Assembly (NCBI GenBank): GCA_023404495.1
Contig: JAEYBE010000058.1
Coordinates: forward strand, 1 to 64,000
Source: Actinomycetes bacterium
GTDB taxonomy: Bacteria; Actinomycetota; Thermoleophilia; Solirubrobacterales; JACPNS01
Reading direction: 5' to 3'
DNA length: 64,000 nucleotides
In this document: in pieces, positions 8,456 through 16,030 of the stretch
How the letters are laid out: each line of letters opens with the position of its first letter
Numbering within the stretch: the stretch's first letter is position 1
The notes under the pieces: generated by a model
The model's database searches: none
Seen by the model: the letters and a program-made list of their open reading frames with translations, nothing else
What the model was told of the DNA's origin: nothing
Translations under genes and position numbers: made by a program

Positions 8456-9730
8456 TCAGGCCGCGCTCACACCCTCGATCTCGCCCGGCTGCTCGTGCAG
8501 CTTGCGCTGACGCAGGTCGCCTAGCTCGACCGGGTCGCCGCCGATCGCGATCGCGTGCTCGCAGGCAGCAATGCAGTCGGCGATGTTGCCGGTGCGATCG
8601 AGCCCGTGGGCGATCGCGGTCCAGACGAGCGGGTCTGACTCGTCGATTCTCTGGGCGGCCCGGGCCGACTCGAGCGCGGCGGTGTTGTCGCCGAGCAGGT
8701 GGTTTGCGAGCGCGAGGTCGAGCAAGGTGTCGGCGTCAGAGCCCTCGGCGCGGCGGGCTCTGGTCAGCGCCTCACGCGCCGCCTCCGGCTGGAGCAGTCT
8801 CAGCCTCAGACCGCCAAGACGTGCCCACGCGCTCCCGTCGCGCGGGTTGGTCGCGCACTCGCGCTCGGCGGACTCGGCCGCAAGCTCGTAGAGGCCCATC
8901 GCCTCATATAGACGCGCCGCGTAGCGGTGGGGCGCGGGGCGGCCCGGCTCGACGCGCACCCAGCTGCGCACGCTGCGCGCAGCGGCCGCCATGTCGCCGG
9001 CCTGCCAGAAGGCGACCGTCATCAGCCGGTGGATCGTCGGGTCGTACTCATCTGCGTCGCGCGCGTAGATCAGGCGCTCGGCCGCCAGCGCGTAGTCGCC
9101 TTCGGCCATCGCGTGCTCGGCAGAAAGCAGGAAGCGGCGCGCGCGATCCTTCGCGTCGTCGGGTTTGCTGAACTCGACGAAGTCGAGCGTGCCGGCGGGA
9201 ACCGTCCGCACCCCTACCTCGAAGTCGACGCGCGCCCATTGCTGGACGTTGTCGCCCTCTCCGGTGAAGTAGATGCCGAGGATGCTGCCGACGCCCCACT
9301 CGGGGTAGGCGTTGCAGCGGGCGTAGCGGTAGACGACTGAGTGGTCTGGGACCTGGGAGTGGAAGGGATCGTTCTGGGCCCGGTCTGCCTCGTGCTCGCG
9401 TTGGCGCTGCTGCTCTTCGTAGGCGCGGCGGCCCTCCTCGGCGCGGCGTTTTCGCGCGGCCTCGGCGCTGGCGCGCAAGGCGTTGGCGGTGATCGACCCC
9501 TTGGGCATCGTCTCGAGCAGCGATTCGAGATCGTCGGCCGCCTTGTTGAGAACCTTCAGGTGGTCCTCGTGGGCCTGTCGCTTGCCCGGCGGCGCGATGT
9601 CCGGGTGCCACCGCTTGGCCATCTTCTTTCTGGCCAGCTGGACATCCTCCAAGCCGAACGGGGCCTCCAGCTCGAGCAGCATCGAGAGCTGCTCGATATC
9701 GAGGATCACCGATGACGGAGAGTGCGACAT
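8456..9730 (-). CDS. J-domain and TPR-repeat protein
   Basis: 424 aa. Residues 10-70 resemble a DnaJ J-domain, with the diagnostic His42-Pro43-Asp44 in KRWHPDIAPPGK; the C-terminal half is a series of tetratricopeptide-like helical pairs (ARRLYEAMGLYELAAESAERECATNP and later). It probably recruits DnaK to a bound client. The start is ATG 9728-9730 rather than the longer frame because TAAAAT (complement of 9739-9744) lies 8 nt upstream; this promoter is back to back with that of the SDR gene. Confidence 0.75.
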   Translation of the reverse strand: MSHSPSSVILDIEQLSMLLELEAPFGLEDVQLARKKMAKRWHPDIAPPGKRQAHEDHLKVLNKAADDLESLLETMPKGSITANALRASAEAARKRRAEEGRRAYEEQQRQREHEADRAQNDPFHSQVPDHSVVYRYARCNAYPEWGVGSILGIYFTGEGDNVQQWARVDFEVGVRTVPAGTLDFVEFSKPDDAKDRARRFLLSAEHAMAEGDYALAAERLIYARDADEYDPTIHRLMTVAFWQAGDMAAAARSVRSWVRVEPGRPAPHRYAARLYEAMGLYELAAESAERECATNPRDGSAWARLGGLRLRLLQPEAAREALTRARRAEGSDADTLLDLALANHLLGDNTAALESARAAQRIDESDPLVWTAIAHGLDRTGNIADCIAACEHAIAIGGDPVELGDLRQRKLHEQPGEIEGVSAA

Positions 9731-9787
9731 GGGGCATGATTTTACCCTCGCGATTGCCCGCGGATACCGCCGATAGGCTTCCGGCTG

Positions 9788-10594
9788 ATGAACGTGACCT
9801 CGATCGGATCCGCGCAGCCCCCGGTTCAACACAAGGACCGGCGCGTCGCGTTCGTCGCCGGCGGTGCCGGTGGGATCGGTGTCGAGGTCGCCAAGGAGCT
9901 GTTGATCGGCGGCATGGCCGTGGCGATCGGCGACCTAGATCCCCAGAAGGCGGCCGCGGCCGCGGGCCAGCTGACCCAAGAGGTGGCCGGCAGCGAAGTG
10001 ATCTGGGTTGAGCTGAACGTCACCGAGCACTCGTCGGTCTCGCGCGCCGTGGGTGAGGTGCAGCAGCGCCTCGGGCCGATCGACGCGCTGATCAACTCGG
10101 CCGGCTGGAACCACGCGCTTCCGCTCCTGAAGACCGACGAGGCCTACTGGAAGCAGATGATCGACACCAATCTGATCGGCGGCATCCGCCTGACCCAAGC
10201 GGTGCTCGGCGGGATGATCGACCGCGGCTACGGCCGGATCGTGCACATCGCCGGTGAGGCAGGTCGCGCAGGGGTCGCTGACCAGTCGCTGATGAGCGCC
10301 GCCAACGGCGGAACGATCGCGTTTGTGAAGGCGATGGCCCGCGAGGTGCTCGACAAAGGCGTCACCGTCAACTGCCTCTCACCCGGGCCTACTGCCACGC
10401 CGATGCTCGATCAGATGATCCAGTGGGCCGACGACGCTGCCGAGATGGTCGCCTCGCTGCGCGGAGCTGTGCCGATGGGCCGCCTGGGCCAGCCGAGCGA
10501 CATCGCGCCTGTGGTCGCGTTTCTGGCTTCTGAGGGCGCAGGCTTTGTCACGGGGCAGACGATCAGCGTTTCTGGCGGTATGACGATGGTCTAA
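9788..10594 (+). CDS. SDR-fold protein lacking the catalytic triad
   Basis: 268 aa, short-chain dehydrogenase fold. The NAD(P)-binding AGGAGGIG (24-31), INSAG (102-106), the Asn in DTNLIGG and the C-terminal SGGMTMV are intact. The active-site block reads IVHIAGEAGR...DQSLMSAANGG: where active FabG-like enzymes have Ser, Tyr and Lys (YxxxK), this protein has Gly156, Met169 and Asn173. It may bind NAD(P) without ordinary oxidoreductase chemistry, or be decaying. TAGGCT at 9774-9779 lies 8 nt before the ATG. It ends just upstream of vapBC. Confidence 0.85.
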   Translation: MNVTSIGSAQPPVQHKDRRVAFVAGGAGGIGVEVAKELLIGGMAVAIGDLDPQKAAAAAGQLTQEVAGSEVIWVELNVTEHSSVSRAVGEVQQRLGPIDALINSAGWNHALPLLKTDEAYWKQMIDTNLIGGIRLTQAVLGGMIDRGYGRIVHIAGEAGRAGVADQSLMSAANGGTIAFVKAMAREVLDKGVTVNCLSPGPTATPMLDQMIQWADDAAEMVASLRGAVPMGRLGQPSDIAPVVAFLASEGAGFVTGQTISVSGGMTMV

Positions 10595-10601
10595 CGCTTC
10601 T

Positions 10602-10628
10602 GGTACCTGTTGCCGTAATATTGGTACC
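10602..10628 (+). promoter_or_regulatory. Putative vapBC promoter/operator
   Basis: Two GGTACC palindromes (10602-10607 and 10623-10628) are 21 bp apart, two helical turns. Between them lies a TAATAT -10 element (10616-10621), 8 nt from the vapB ATG. This is the layout expected for autoregulation by a VapBC complex, but binding is inferred. Confidence 0.5.
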
Positions 10629-10629
10629 G

Positions 10630-10887
10630 ATGGCGTTCAATCTCAAAGACGAGCAGGCAGTCGAAGACCTTCGCGAGCTCGCGAAGCTTGACGGGAAGAG
10701 CATGACTGCCGTCGCTTCAGAACTGATCGCGGAGTCTCTGCGCAAACGGCGGCGAGAAGGGCTGCCCGCTCGCCTGATGGCGCTCGCAGAGGAGCTTCGT
10801 GCTGACGCTGATCCTGAATGGCTCGCCATGACGCAGGAAGAGATGGATGCCGAGATCTATGACCCGGAGACGGGGCTGCCCTGGTGA
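10630..10887 (+). CDS. vapB: VapB-type antitoxin
   Basis: 85 aa from the ATG at 10630 (MAFNLKDEQAVEDLRELAKL), the standard start of the Rv0623-like ribbon-helix-helix antitoxins. The N-terminal part should bind DNA; the acidic, Trp-containing C-terminus (PEWLAMTQEEMDAEIYDPETGLPW) is the usual toxin-wrapping tail. An upstream TTG in frame is ignored because it would lie inside the operator. The stop overlaps the toxin start (GTGA). Confidence 0.88.
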   Translation: MAFNLKDEQAVEDLRELAKLDGKSMTAVASELIAESLRKRRREGLPARLMALAEELRADADPEWLAMTQEEMDAEIYDPETGLPW

Positions 10888-11276
10888 TCGTTGACGCCTC
10901 GGCGGTGATTGCGATCCTCCACGGTGAGCCAGGCGCGCAGCGTCTTGCCGAGGCGATCGGTGCAGCAGACAACGTGCGCATCTCGTCGGTTTCAATCTTC
11001 GAGGCATCCTTGAAGACCGAGCGCTCGGGCGCGCAATCGGCAGCGCGGATCTTTGACAGCTTTGTTCGCGACACCGGCATGGAGATAGTCGCATTCGAGG
11101 CTGAGCATGCGGCAATCGCTCGCGACGCTCGTCGACGCTACGGCAAGGGCTCCGGTCACCCCGCCAAGCTCAACTTCGGCGACTGCATGACCTACGCCAC
11201 CGCCTACATCGCGGATGAACCCCTGCTCTACAAGGGCGACGACTTCGCACACACAGACCTAAAAAGCGCGCTCTAA
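10884..11276 (+). CDS. vapC: VapC-type PIN-domain ribonuclease toxin
   Basis: 130 aa PIN domain, an Mg-dependent RNase of type II toxin-antitoxin systems. Acidic metal ligands are visible: Asp4 (MIVDASAV), the Glu in SIFEAS, the Asp in NFGDCMTYA, and the Asp pair in YKGDDF. GTG start overlapping the vapB stop. RNA target unknown. Confidence 0.9.
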   Translation: MIVDASAVIAILHGEPGAQRLAEAIGAADNVRISSVSIFEASLKTERSGAQSAARIFDSFVRDTGMEIVAFEAEHAAIARDARRRYGKGSGHPAKLNFGDCMTYATAYIADEPLLYKGDDFAHTDLKSAL

Positions 11277-11284
11277 CCGCCTCC

Positions 11285-11311
11285 AACCTCTGGCACCAGG
11301 TGCCAAAGGTT
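11285..11311. terminator. Bidirectional hairpin between vapC and mrp
   Basis: Arms of 13 nt around a 1-nt centre (AACCTCTGGCACC / GGTGCCAAAGGTT) with a single mismatch. It sits between convergent genes, starting 9 bp after the vapC stop and 2 bp before the mrp stop. No good U-run follows, so it may be a weak terminator or a repeat. Confidence 0.5.
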
Positions 11312-11312
11312 G

Positions 11313-12485
11313 TCAGCCGCGCGTTTGGATCACCGGGGCGTGCTGCGCGACCATCGGCAGCTCGAAGCCCAGTGGCTCGGCGGCTTCCTGGAAGATCGGC
11401 AGCTCGACCGGGGTCAGGGCGATCAACCCGCGCGCGGCGCTGCGGATCGCTTGTGCTGCCGGATCGTCGGGGTCTGACACCACCAGCGGCACGCCGGCGT
11501 CGGCCTGCTCGCGCAGCGGCTCGCTCAAGGGCGCCTTTGCCAGCAGCGGCACGTCGAGCTCGTCGGCCAGCTCCTGGCCGCCGCCCTCGCCAAAGATCGT
11601 GAAGCGCTCACCGGAAGGAGTGGTGAAGCCGCTCATGTTCTCGATCACGCCGATCACCTCGATGTTCACCTTCGCCGACATGTCGGCGCTGCGCTTGGCG
11701 ACTGTCTGGGCCGCCGGCTGCGGCGTGGTGACGATCACAAACTTGCTCTGCGGCAGCAGCTGCGCCAGCGTCATCGAGACGTCTCCGGTGCCGGGCGGGA
11801 GGTCAAGCAGCAAGTAGTCCAGCTCGCCCCACTCAACGTCTTCCAAGAACTGCTGGATCGCCTTGTGCAGCATCGCGCCGCGCCAGACCACGGCCGCGTT
11901 CTCCTCGATGAAGAAGCCGATCGACATCACTTTGAGGCCGCCGGCGGCATCGACCGGCATGATCTTCTGCTTGTCGTTGACCTTCGGACGCTCGTGCACG
12001 CCGAGCATGCGCGGGATCGAGTAGCCGTAGACGTCGCAGTCGACAACCGCGACCTTCTTGCCCTCAAGCGCCAAGGCAGCCGCGAGGTTGGCGGTCATCG
12101 TCGACTTGCCAACGCCTCCTTTGCCAGATCCGACGCAGATCACGTTGTGCACCTGCGCCAAAGCGCCCTCAGGCAACGCTCCGCGACCAAGCTTTGCCCG
12201 CAGATCGGCCTTCTCGGAGTCGCTCAAAACGTCAAACCCGACATTCACAACTTCAACGCCCGGCAGCGAAGCCGCGCTGCTCGAGACGCCCTGCTGGAAG
12301 TGCGAGCGCACGGGACAGCCGGGCGTGGTCAGCGAGATCACGATGTCGACGACACCGTCGCCCTTGATATCGACCGAACGCACCATCCCCAGATCGACGA
12401 TCGAGCGGCGCAATTCGGGATCGATCACCGTGCGCAGCGACTCGCGGATCTCTTCTTCTGTTGGCATGGGGGATGCGTCAGTCAT
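11313..12485 (-). CDS. mrp: Mrp/NBP35-family P-loop ATPase (Fe-S carrier)
   Basis: 390 aa. The N-terminal MIP18/DUF59 domain (about residues 8-85, with TTPGCPVR) is fused to a ParA-like ATPase with Walker A GKGGVGKST (121-129). The family carries Fe-S clusters to apoproteins. The usual bridging CxxC is absent: after ENMSGF this protein reads TTPSGER, as far as I know also the case in many actinobacterial Mrps. GATAAT at 12492-12497 is 6 nt upstream of the ATG, so transcription is probably leaderless. Confidence 0.93.
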   Translation of the reverse strand: MTDASPMPTEEEIRESLRTVIDPELRRSIVDLGMVRSVDIKGDGVVDIVISLTTPGCPVRSHFQQGVSSSAASLPGVEVVNVGFDVLSDSEKADLRAKLGRGALPEGALAQVHNVICVGSGKGGVGKSTMTANLAAALALEGKKVAVVDCDVYGYSIPRMLGVHERPKVNDKQKIMPVDAAGGLKVMSIGFFIEENAAVVWRGAMLHKAIQQFLEDVEWGELDYLLLDLPPGTGDVSMTLAQLLPQSKFVIVTTPQPAAQTVAKRSADMSAKVNIEVIGVIENMSGFTTPSGERFTIFGEGGGQELADELDVPLLAKAPLSEPLREQADAGVPLVVSDPDDPAAQAIRSAARGLIALTPVELPIFQEAAEPLGFELPMVAQHAPVIQTRG

Positions 12486-12548
12486 GGACTGATTATCGCA
12501 GCCACCGGCCGCATAGTCGGACCGCAGTCCGGTCCTGACGACTCGCGA

Positions 12549-12758
12549 CTAGCCGGAGATGCGCGCCCGCCGCTCACAAGGCGTGCAGTGCGCCTCGTAG
12601 CCATGCGGGAAGATCTGCACCGTCAGCTTGGCTCCGCATTCGGAGCAGCGGCGGTTTACGTCGTAATCGCGCTCTGCATCGAGTTCGGCGCGTGCCTCTT
12701 CAAGGCGGCGCACGTCCAGCGCTTCGGCTTCGCGGGTGAGTTGGCCTGGCTCAAACAT
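12549..12758 (-). CDS. Small zinc-ribbon protein
   Basis: 69 aa. A charged N-terminal helix is followed by a four-Cys zinc ribbon: CSECGAKL, then CTPCER about 17 residues later. It is the third gene of a same-strand set (crotonase, bioB, this gene), 44 bp after bioB. Role unknown. Confidence 0.65.
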   Translation of the reverse strand: MFEPGQLTREAEALDVRRLEEARAELDAERDYDVNRRCSECGAKLTVQIFPHGYEAHCTPCERRARISG

Positions 12759-12802
12759 TGGGGGAGATCGATCCTTCGAACTTTGGGGCTAGATGATCGG
12801 GG

Positions 12803-13846
12803 CTAGATGACCTTCGAGACTGCCTTGATCGGCATGCTGAGGTCTTCGAGCATTACGAGGTCGTTCCCTACATTCTGGCCAAGCGTGGTCAGGTAGTTGC
12901 CGGTGATCAGCGCGTTGATGCCCGACTGCATGCCCATCGCCTGCAGGTCGCCGAGCGTGACCTCGCGGCCGCCGGCGTAGCGCAGCATCGTCGAGGGCAT
13001 GATCAATCGGAACAACGCGATAGTGCGGATCGCTTCCATCGGAGAGACCAGCTCGCGATCCTCCATCGGCGTGCCCGGACGCGGGTTCAAGAAGTTCATC
13101 GGCACCTCGTGCGGTTCAAGCGCAGCCAGCTGGAAGGCGAATTCGATGCGCTGCTCGCGCGTCTCACCAAGTCCGATGATCCCGCCGCTGCAGAGCTCCA
13201 TGCCGGTCTCGCGCACCAGCTCGCAGGTCTTCATGCGGTCCTCCCAGGTGTGGGTCGTGCAGACCTCCGGGAAGTAGCTCTTGGCCGCCTCGAGATTGTG
13301 GTTGTAGCGGTGGACGCCGTTGTCTGCAAGCTCCTTGGCCTGCTCCTCGGTGAGAATCCCCAACGACGCAGCGACCTCAAGGCCGGGCACGTTCTCATGG
13401 ACGAGCTTGGTGCACTCGATCACGTGGTCCATCAGGCGGCGGTCCGGCCCGCGCACGGCGTAGACGATGCAGAACTCCGTGGCACCGGTCTCCGCCGTTG
13501 CCTCCGCAGCTGCGAGCAGCTGCTCGGGCGGAATAAAGCCAGTCGGCGCGACCTCGCTGCCGAACACCGACGACTGCGAGCAGAAGTTGCAGTCCTCGGG
13601 ACACCCGCCGGTCTTGCCGGAGATGATCGATTCGACCTCCACGCCGTCGCCGCAGTACTCGAGGCGCACGCGGTGGGCGAGGTCCGCCAGGTGACCGAGC
13701 TGGTCGTCGGGCAGCGCCTGGATCTCCAGCGCCTCTTCGAAAGTGATGCTCCCGCGCTCGGCTCCCAGCAGTCGCTCCTCGGCGACCTTGAGGATCTCTG
13801 CGGGCTCGGCTGCGGGCTCCACGGGGAGCGAATTCGTCTGCGTCAT
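12803..13846 (-). CDS. bioB: Biotin synthase
   Basis: Radical-SAM enzyme inserting sulfur into dethiobiotin, the last step of biotin synthesis. 347 aa. The SAM-cluster motif is C82-x3-C86-x2-C89 in GGCPEDCNFCSQS; YNHNLEAAKSYF and NFLNPRPGTPME are BioB signatures. I start at the ATG at 13844-13846 (MTQTNSLPVE) and not 93 nt earlier, because TAGACT (complement of 13854-13859) lies 7 nt upstream, overlapping the stop of the preceding crotonase gene. Confidence 0.95.
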   Translation of the reverse strand: MTQTNSLPVEPAAEPAEILKVAEERLLGAERGSITFEEALEIQALPDDQLGHLADLAHRVRLEYCGDGVEVESIISGKTGGCPEDCNFCSQSSVFGSEVAPTGFIPPEQLLAAAEATAETGATEFCIVYAVRGPDRRLMDHVIECTKLVHENVPGLEVAASLGILTEEQAKELADNGVHRYNHNLEAAKSYFPEVCTTHTWEDRMKTCELVRETGMELCSGGIIGLGETREQRIEFAFQLAALEPHEVPMNFLNPRPGTPMEDRELVSPMEAIRTIALFRLIMPSTMLRYAGGREVTLGDLQAMGMQSGINALITGNYLTTLGQNVGNDLVMLEDLSMPIKAVSKVI

Positions 13847-13856
13847 GCGCGCCAGT

Positions 13857-14588
13857 CTACGCAGACTGCAGGTCGGCGAAGGCCTGGAAGAGCGGCACAA
13901 GAGCGCCGCTTTGTACCTGCTCGTCGATTTCGGCGGCAAGTTCCGCGCGCATCGCCTGCTTGGTCATCTGGTAGGCGAAGGGCGAGAGGCCGGCCGCGCG
14001 CTCGGCGACCGCCGCCACGCGCGCATCGAACTCCGACGCCGGCGCGATTTCGTCGAGGTAGCCGACCTCGAGCGCGCGGGCCGGCCGATAGACCTCGCCA
14101 TGCAGCAGGCCGGCTCCAAAGGCCGACGGCACCAGGTGCGACTGCGCGAGCTTCATCGCAAATCCGCCGAACGGGATGCCCAGAGCCACTTCGTTCAAGC
14201 CGATCTTGTACTCGCCCTCGACGCCGATCGAGCGGTCGCAGGCGAGCAGGATGATCGCGCCCCCGGCGATCGCGTGGCCGGTCACGGCGGCGATCACGGG
14301 CTTGGGGAAGATGAACAGCCGGTGCGCGAGCATCGCCAGGTTCGGGCCGATCGTCCCGAGCTCCTCGCGGTCGATCCGCTGCATCCACTTGAGGTCCATC
14401 CCGGCCGAGAAGAAGTCGTCGCGCCCGCGCAGCACCACCGCACCGACCGACTCGTCGGCTTCGGCGCGGTCGAGGTACTCGGCGTACGCCTCGAAGACGT
14501 CGGTGCGCAAAGTGTTTGCGCCATCGTCGTCGTGGACGATCGTGGCGACGTTCCCGTCGACGACGTACTGCAGGACTTCGGTCGGCAT
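13857..14588 (-). CDS. Enoyl-CoA hydratase/isomerase-family protein
   Basis: 243 aa crotonase fold acting on acyl-CoA thioesters. The oxyanion-hole segments are visible: DDFFSAGMDLKWM and GHAIAGGAIILLACD. Hydratases normally have a Glu in the second (GGGxELA); here it is Ile, while the other acidic residue is kept (LNEVALGIPFG), so a simple hydratase role is doubtful and an isomerase or other crotonase activity is more likely. Start is ATG 14586-14588, 8 nt after TAGAGT (complement of 14597-14602); the frame is open 63 nt further. Confidence 0.82.
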   Translation of the reverse strand: MPTEVLQYVVDGNVATIVHDDDGANTLRTDVFEAYAEYLDRAEADESVGAVVLRGRDDFFSAGMDLKWMQRIDREELGTIGPNLAMLAHRLFIFPKPVIAAVTGHAIAGGAIILLACDRSIGVEGEYKIGLNEVALGIPFGGFAMKLAQSHLVPSAFGAGLLHGEVYRPARALEVGYLDEIAPASEFDARVAAVAERAAGLSPFAYQMTKQAMRAELAAEIDEQVQSGALVPLFQAFADLQSA

Positions 14589-14692
14589 CGCGGCCAACTC
14601 TATCGCCGCAGGGGCTGCAAGATCGCTGTCGAAGACCGAATTTATTGACAACCCGGGAAGGGATCAAAAGCGCCGGATCGTGGCGGAACTAC

Positions 14693-14722
14693 CAATAACA
14701 CGGTAGGTAATGCGTGTTATTG
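14693..14722. repeat. Inverted repeat upstream of HD-GYP genes
   Basis: A perfect 10-bp inverted repeat, CAATAACACG / CGTGTTATTG, with a 10-nt centre, about 100 bp upstream of the first HD-GYP gene and divergent from the crotonase. Could be a regulator site or an RNA hairpin. Confidence 0.55.
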
Positions 14723-14818
14723 CGTAGTACGTCCGTCCACCCCGTTTCTCGGCACGCAAGCTGGGGGCGCAAGGTCCCGATAACCGTTGGGTAACTCGCC
14801 TTCCCATCGGCCACACAA

Positions 14819-16030
14819 TTGCCAGCAGAAACAGACAGCAGCTCATCGCGCCTTGAAGACTTCGGACTGATCGCCGATCGCGAACTCGTCCGTCGTGTGG
14901 CGATCGCGATGCTGGCCTTCGGCGGGGCTCTCGAGGTGATGTATTCGGTCGCCTTCAACGCACCCGACTGGACTGACGCCGCGGCGATCGGACTGACCGC
15001 GCTCGCGACCGCCTGGGTGCTGGTGATCCGCTGGGACAACGCCGATCCGCGGCTGATCATCCCGCCGGTGCTGATGGGGGTCGCGGCCGTCGCGTTCATA
15101 GTGATCGGCGACGGCGTGAAGGTCGGAATGTCCTTCCTCTTCTTGCCGGCTGCCGTGGTCATGGTGTTCTTCTGGGATGACCTGATCGTCAAACTCGCGG
15201 TGATGCTCCCGCTGTCGATCGTCTATGTCGCGGTGCCGGCGATCTGGGGAGACGAGACCGCGGTGATCGAAGCGCTGACCACCCTGCCCTTGCTGCTCGG
15301 CAGCAGCATGGTGCTCGGGTGGGTGTTTCACCGCTTCCGCAACGCGTCTGTCGAGCAGGCGCGCTTCCGGGGGACGATCACCGCGCTGCTGATGGCGCTC
15401 GATGCGCGCGACGACTTCACCGCCGAGCACTCCTCGGAAGTCCTCTCGCTGGTGATGGCGGTCTCCGAGGACCTCGGGCTCGACTCCAAGCAGACGCTGC
15501 ACACAGCCGACGTTGCGCTACTTCACGACATCGGCAAGATCGGAATCCCGAACGAGATTCTCAGCAAGCCCGCCGCGCTGGACGACCGCGAGTGGGAGGT
15601 GATGCGCCGCCACCCCGAGATCGGCGAGCGCATTCTCAACGAGGTACCCGGATTTGAATCGGTCGCCAATGCAGTGCGGCACGAGCACGAGCGCTGGGAC
15701 GGAACCGGCTATCCCGATGGCCTCGCCGCCGAGGAGATTCCGGTCGCCAGCCGAATCGTGCTCGCCTGCGACGCCTACCACGCGATGATTTCCGAGCGTC
15801 CCTACCGCGAGGCGCTCTCCGAGGCGCAGGCGCGCCAGCAGCTTGAGCTCTGCTCGGGCACACAGTTTGATCCGCAGGTGGTCAAGTCGCTGCTGGCGGC
15901 GCTTGAGGCGCGCGACGGCGTCGCCCACGAACAGCGCCCGGGCTGGCGCGAGACACTCGGCGAGGGTGTGATGAACAATCTTCGAACGCTGCACGCCGAC
16001 GGCAGCGACCGCGGGGCGGCCTCGCTGTGA
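14819..16030 (+). CDS. Membrane HD-GYP protein (first of tandem pair)
   Basis: 403 aa. Residues 25-170 form about six membrane helices; residues 185-350 are an HD-GYP domain with His236-Asp237 in LLHDIGKIGIPNEIL and WDGTGYPDGL (GYP 297-299), the residues of active cyclic-di-GMP phosphodiesterases. The first TTG (14819) is used; no better start or ribosome site is obvious. The stop overlaps the next start (GTGA). No GGDEF partner is nearby. Confidence 0.88.
   Translation: MPAETDSSSSRLEDFGLIADRELVRRVAIAMLAFGGALEVMYSVAFNAPDWTDAAAIGLTALATAWVLVIRWDNADPRLIIPPVLMGVAAVAFIVIGDGVKVGMSFLFLPAAVVMVFFWDDLIVKLAVMLPLSIVYVAVPAIWGDETAVIEALTTLPLLLGSSMVLGWVFHRFRNASVEQARFRGTITALLMALDARDDFTAEHSSEVLSLVMAVSEDLGLDSKQTLHTADVALLHDIGKIGIPNEILSKPAALDDREWEVMRRHPEIGERILNEVPGFESVANAVRHEHERWDGTGYPDGLAAEEIPVASRIVLACDAYHAMISERPYREALSEAQARQQLELCSGTQFDPQVVKSLLAALEARDGVAHEQRPGWRETLGEGVMNNLRTLHADGSDRGAASL

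Noticed and set aside
14720..14818. Possible c-di-GMP (GEMM) riboswitch before the HD-GYP genes
   Set aside because: Fragments such as GGGCGCAAGGTCCCG and TGGGTAAC recall the GEMM 3' half, but the 5' half and the tetraloop-receptor part are not found. A covariance search would decide.
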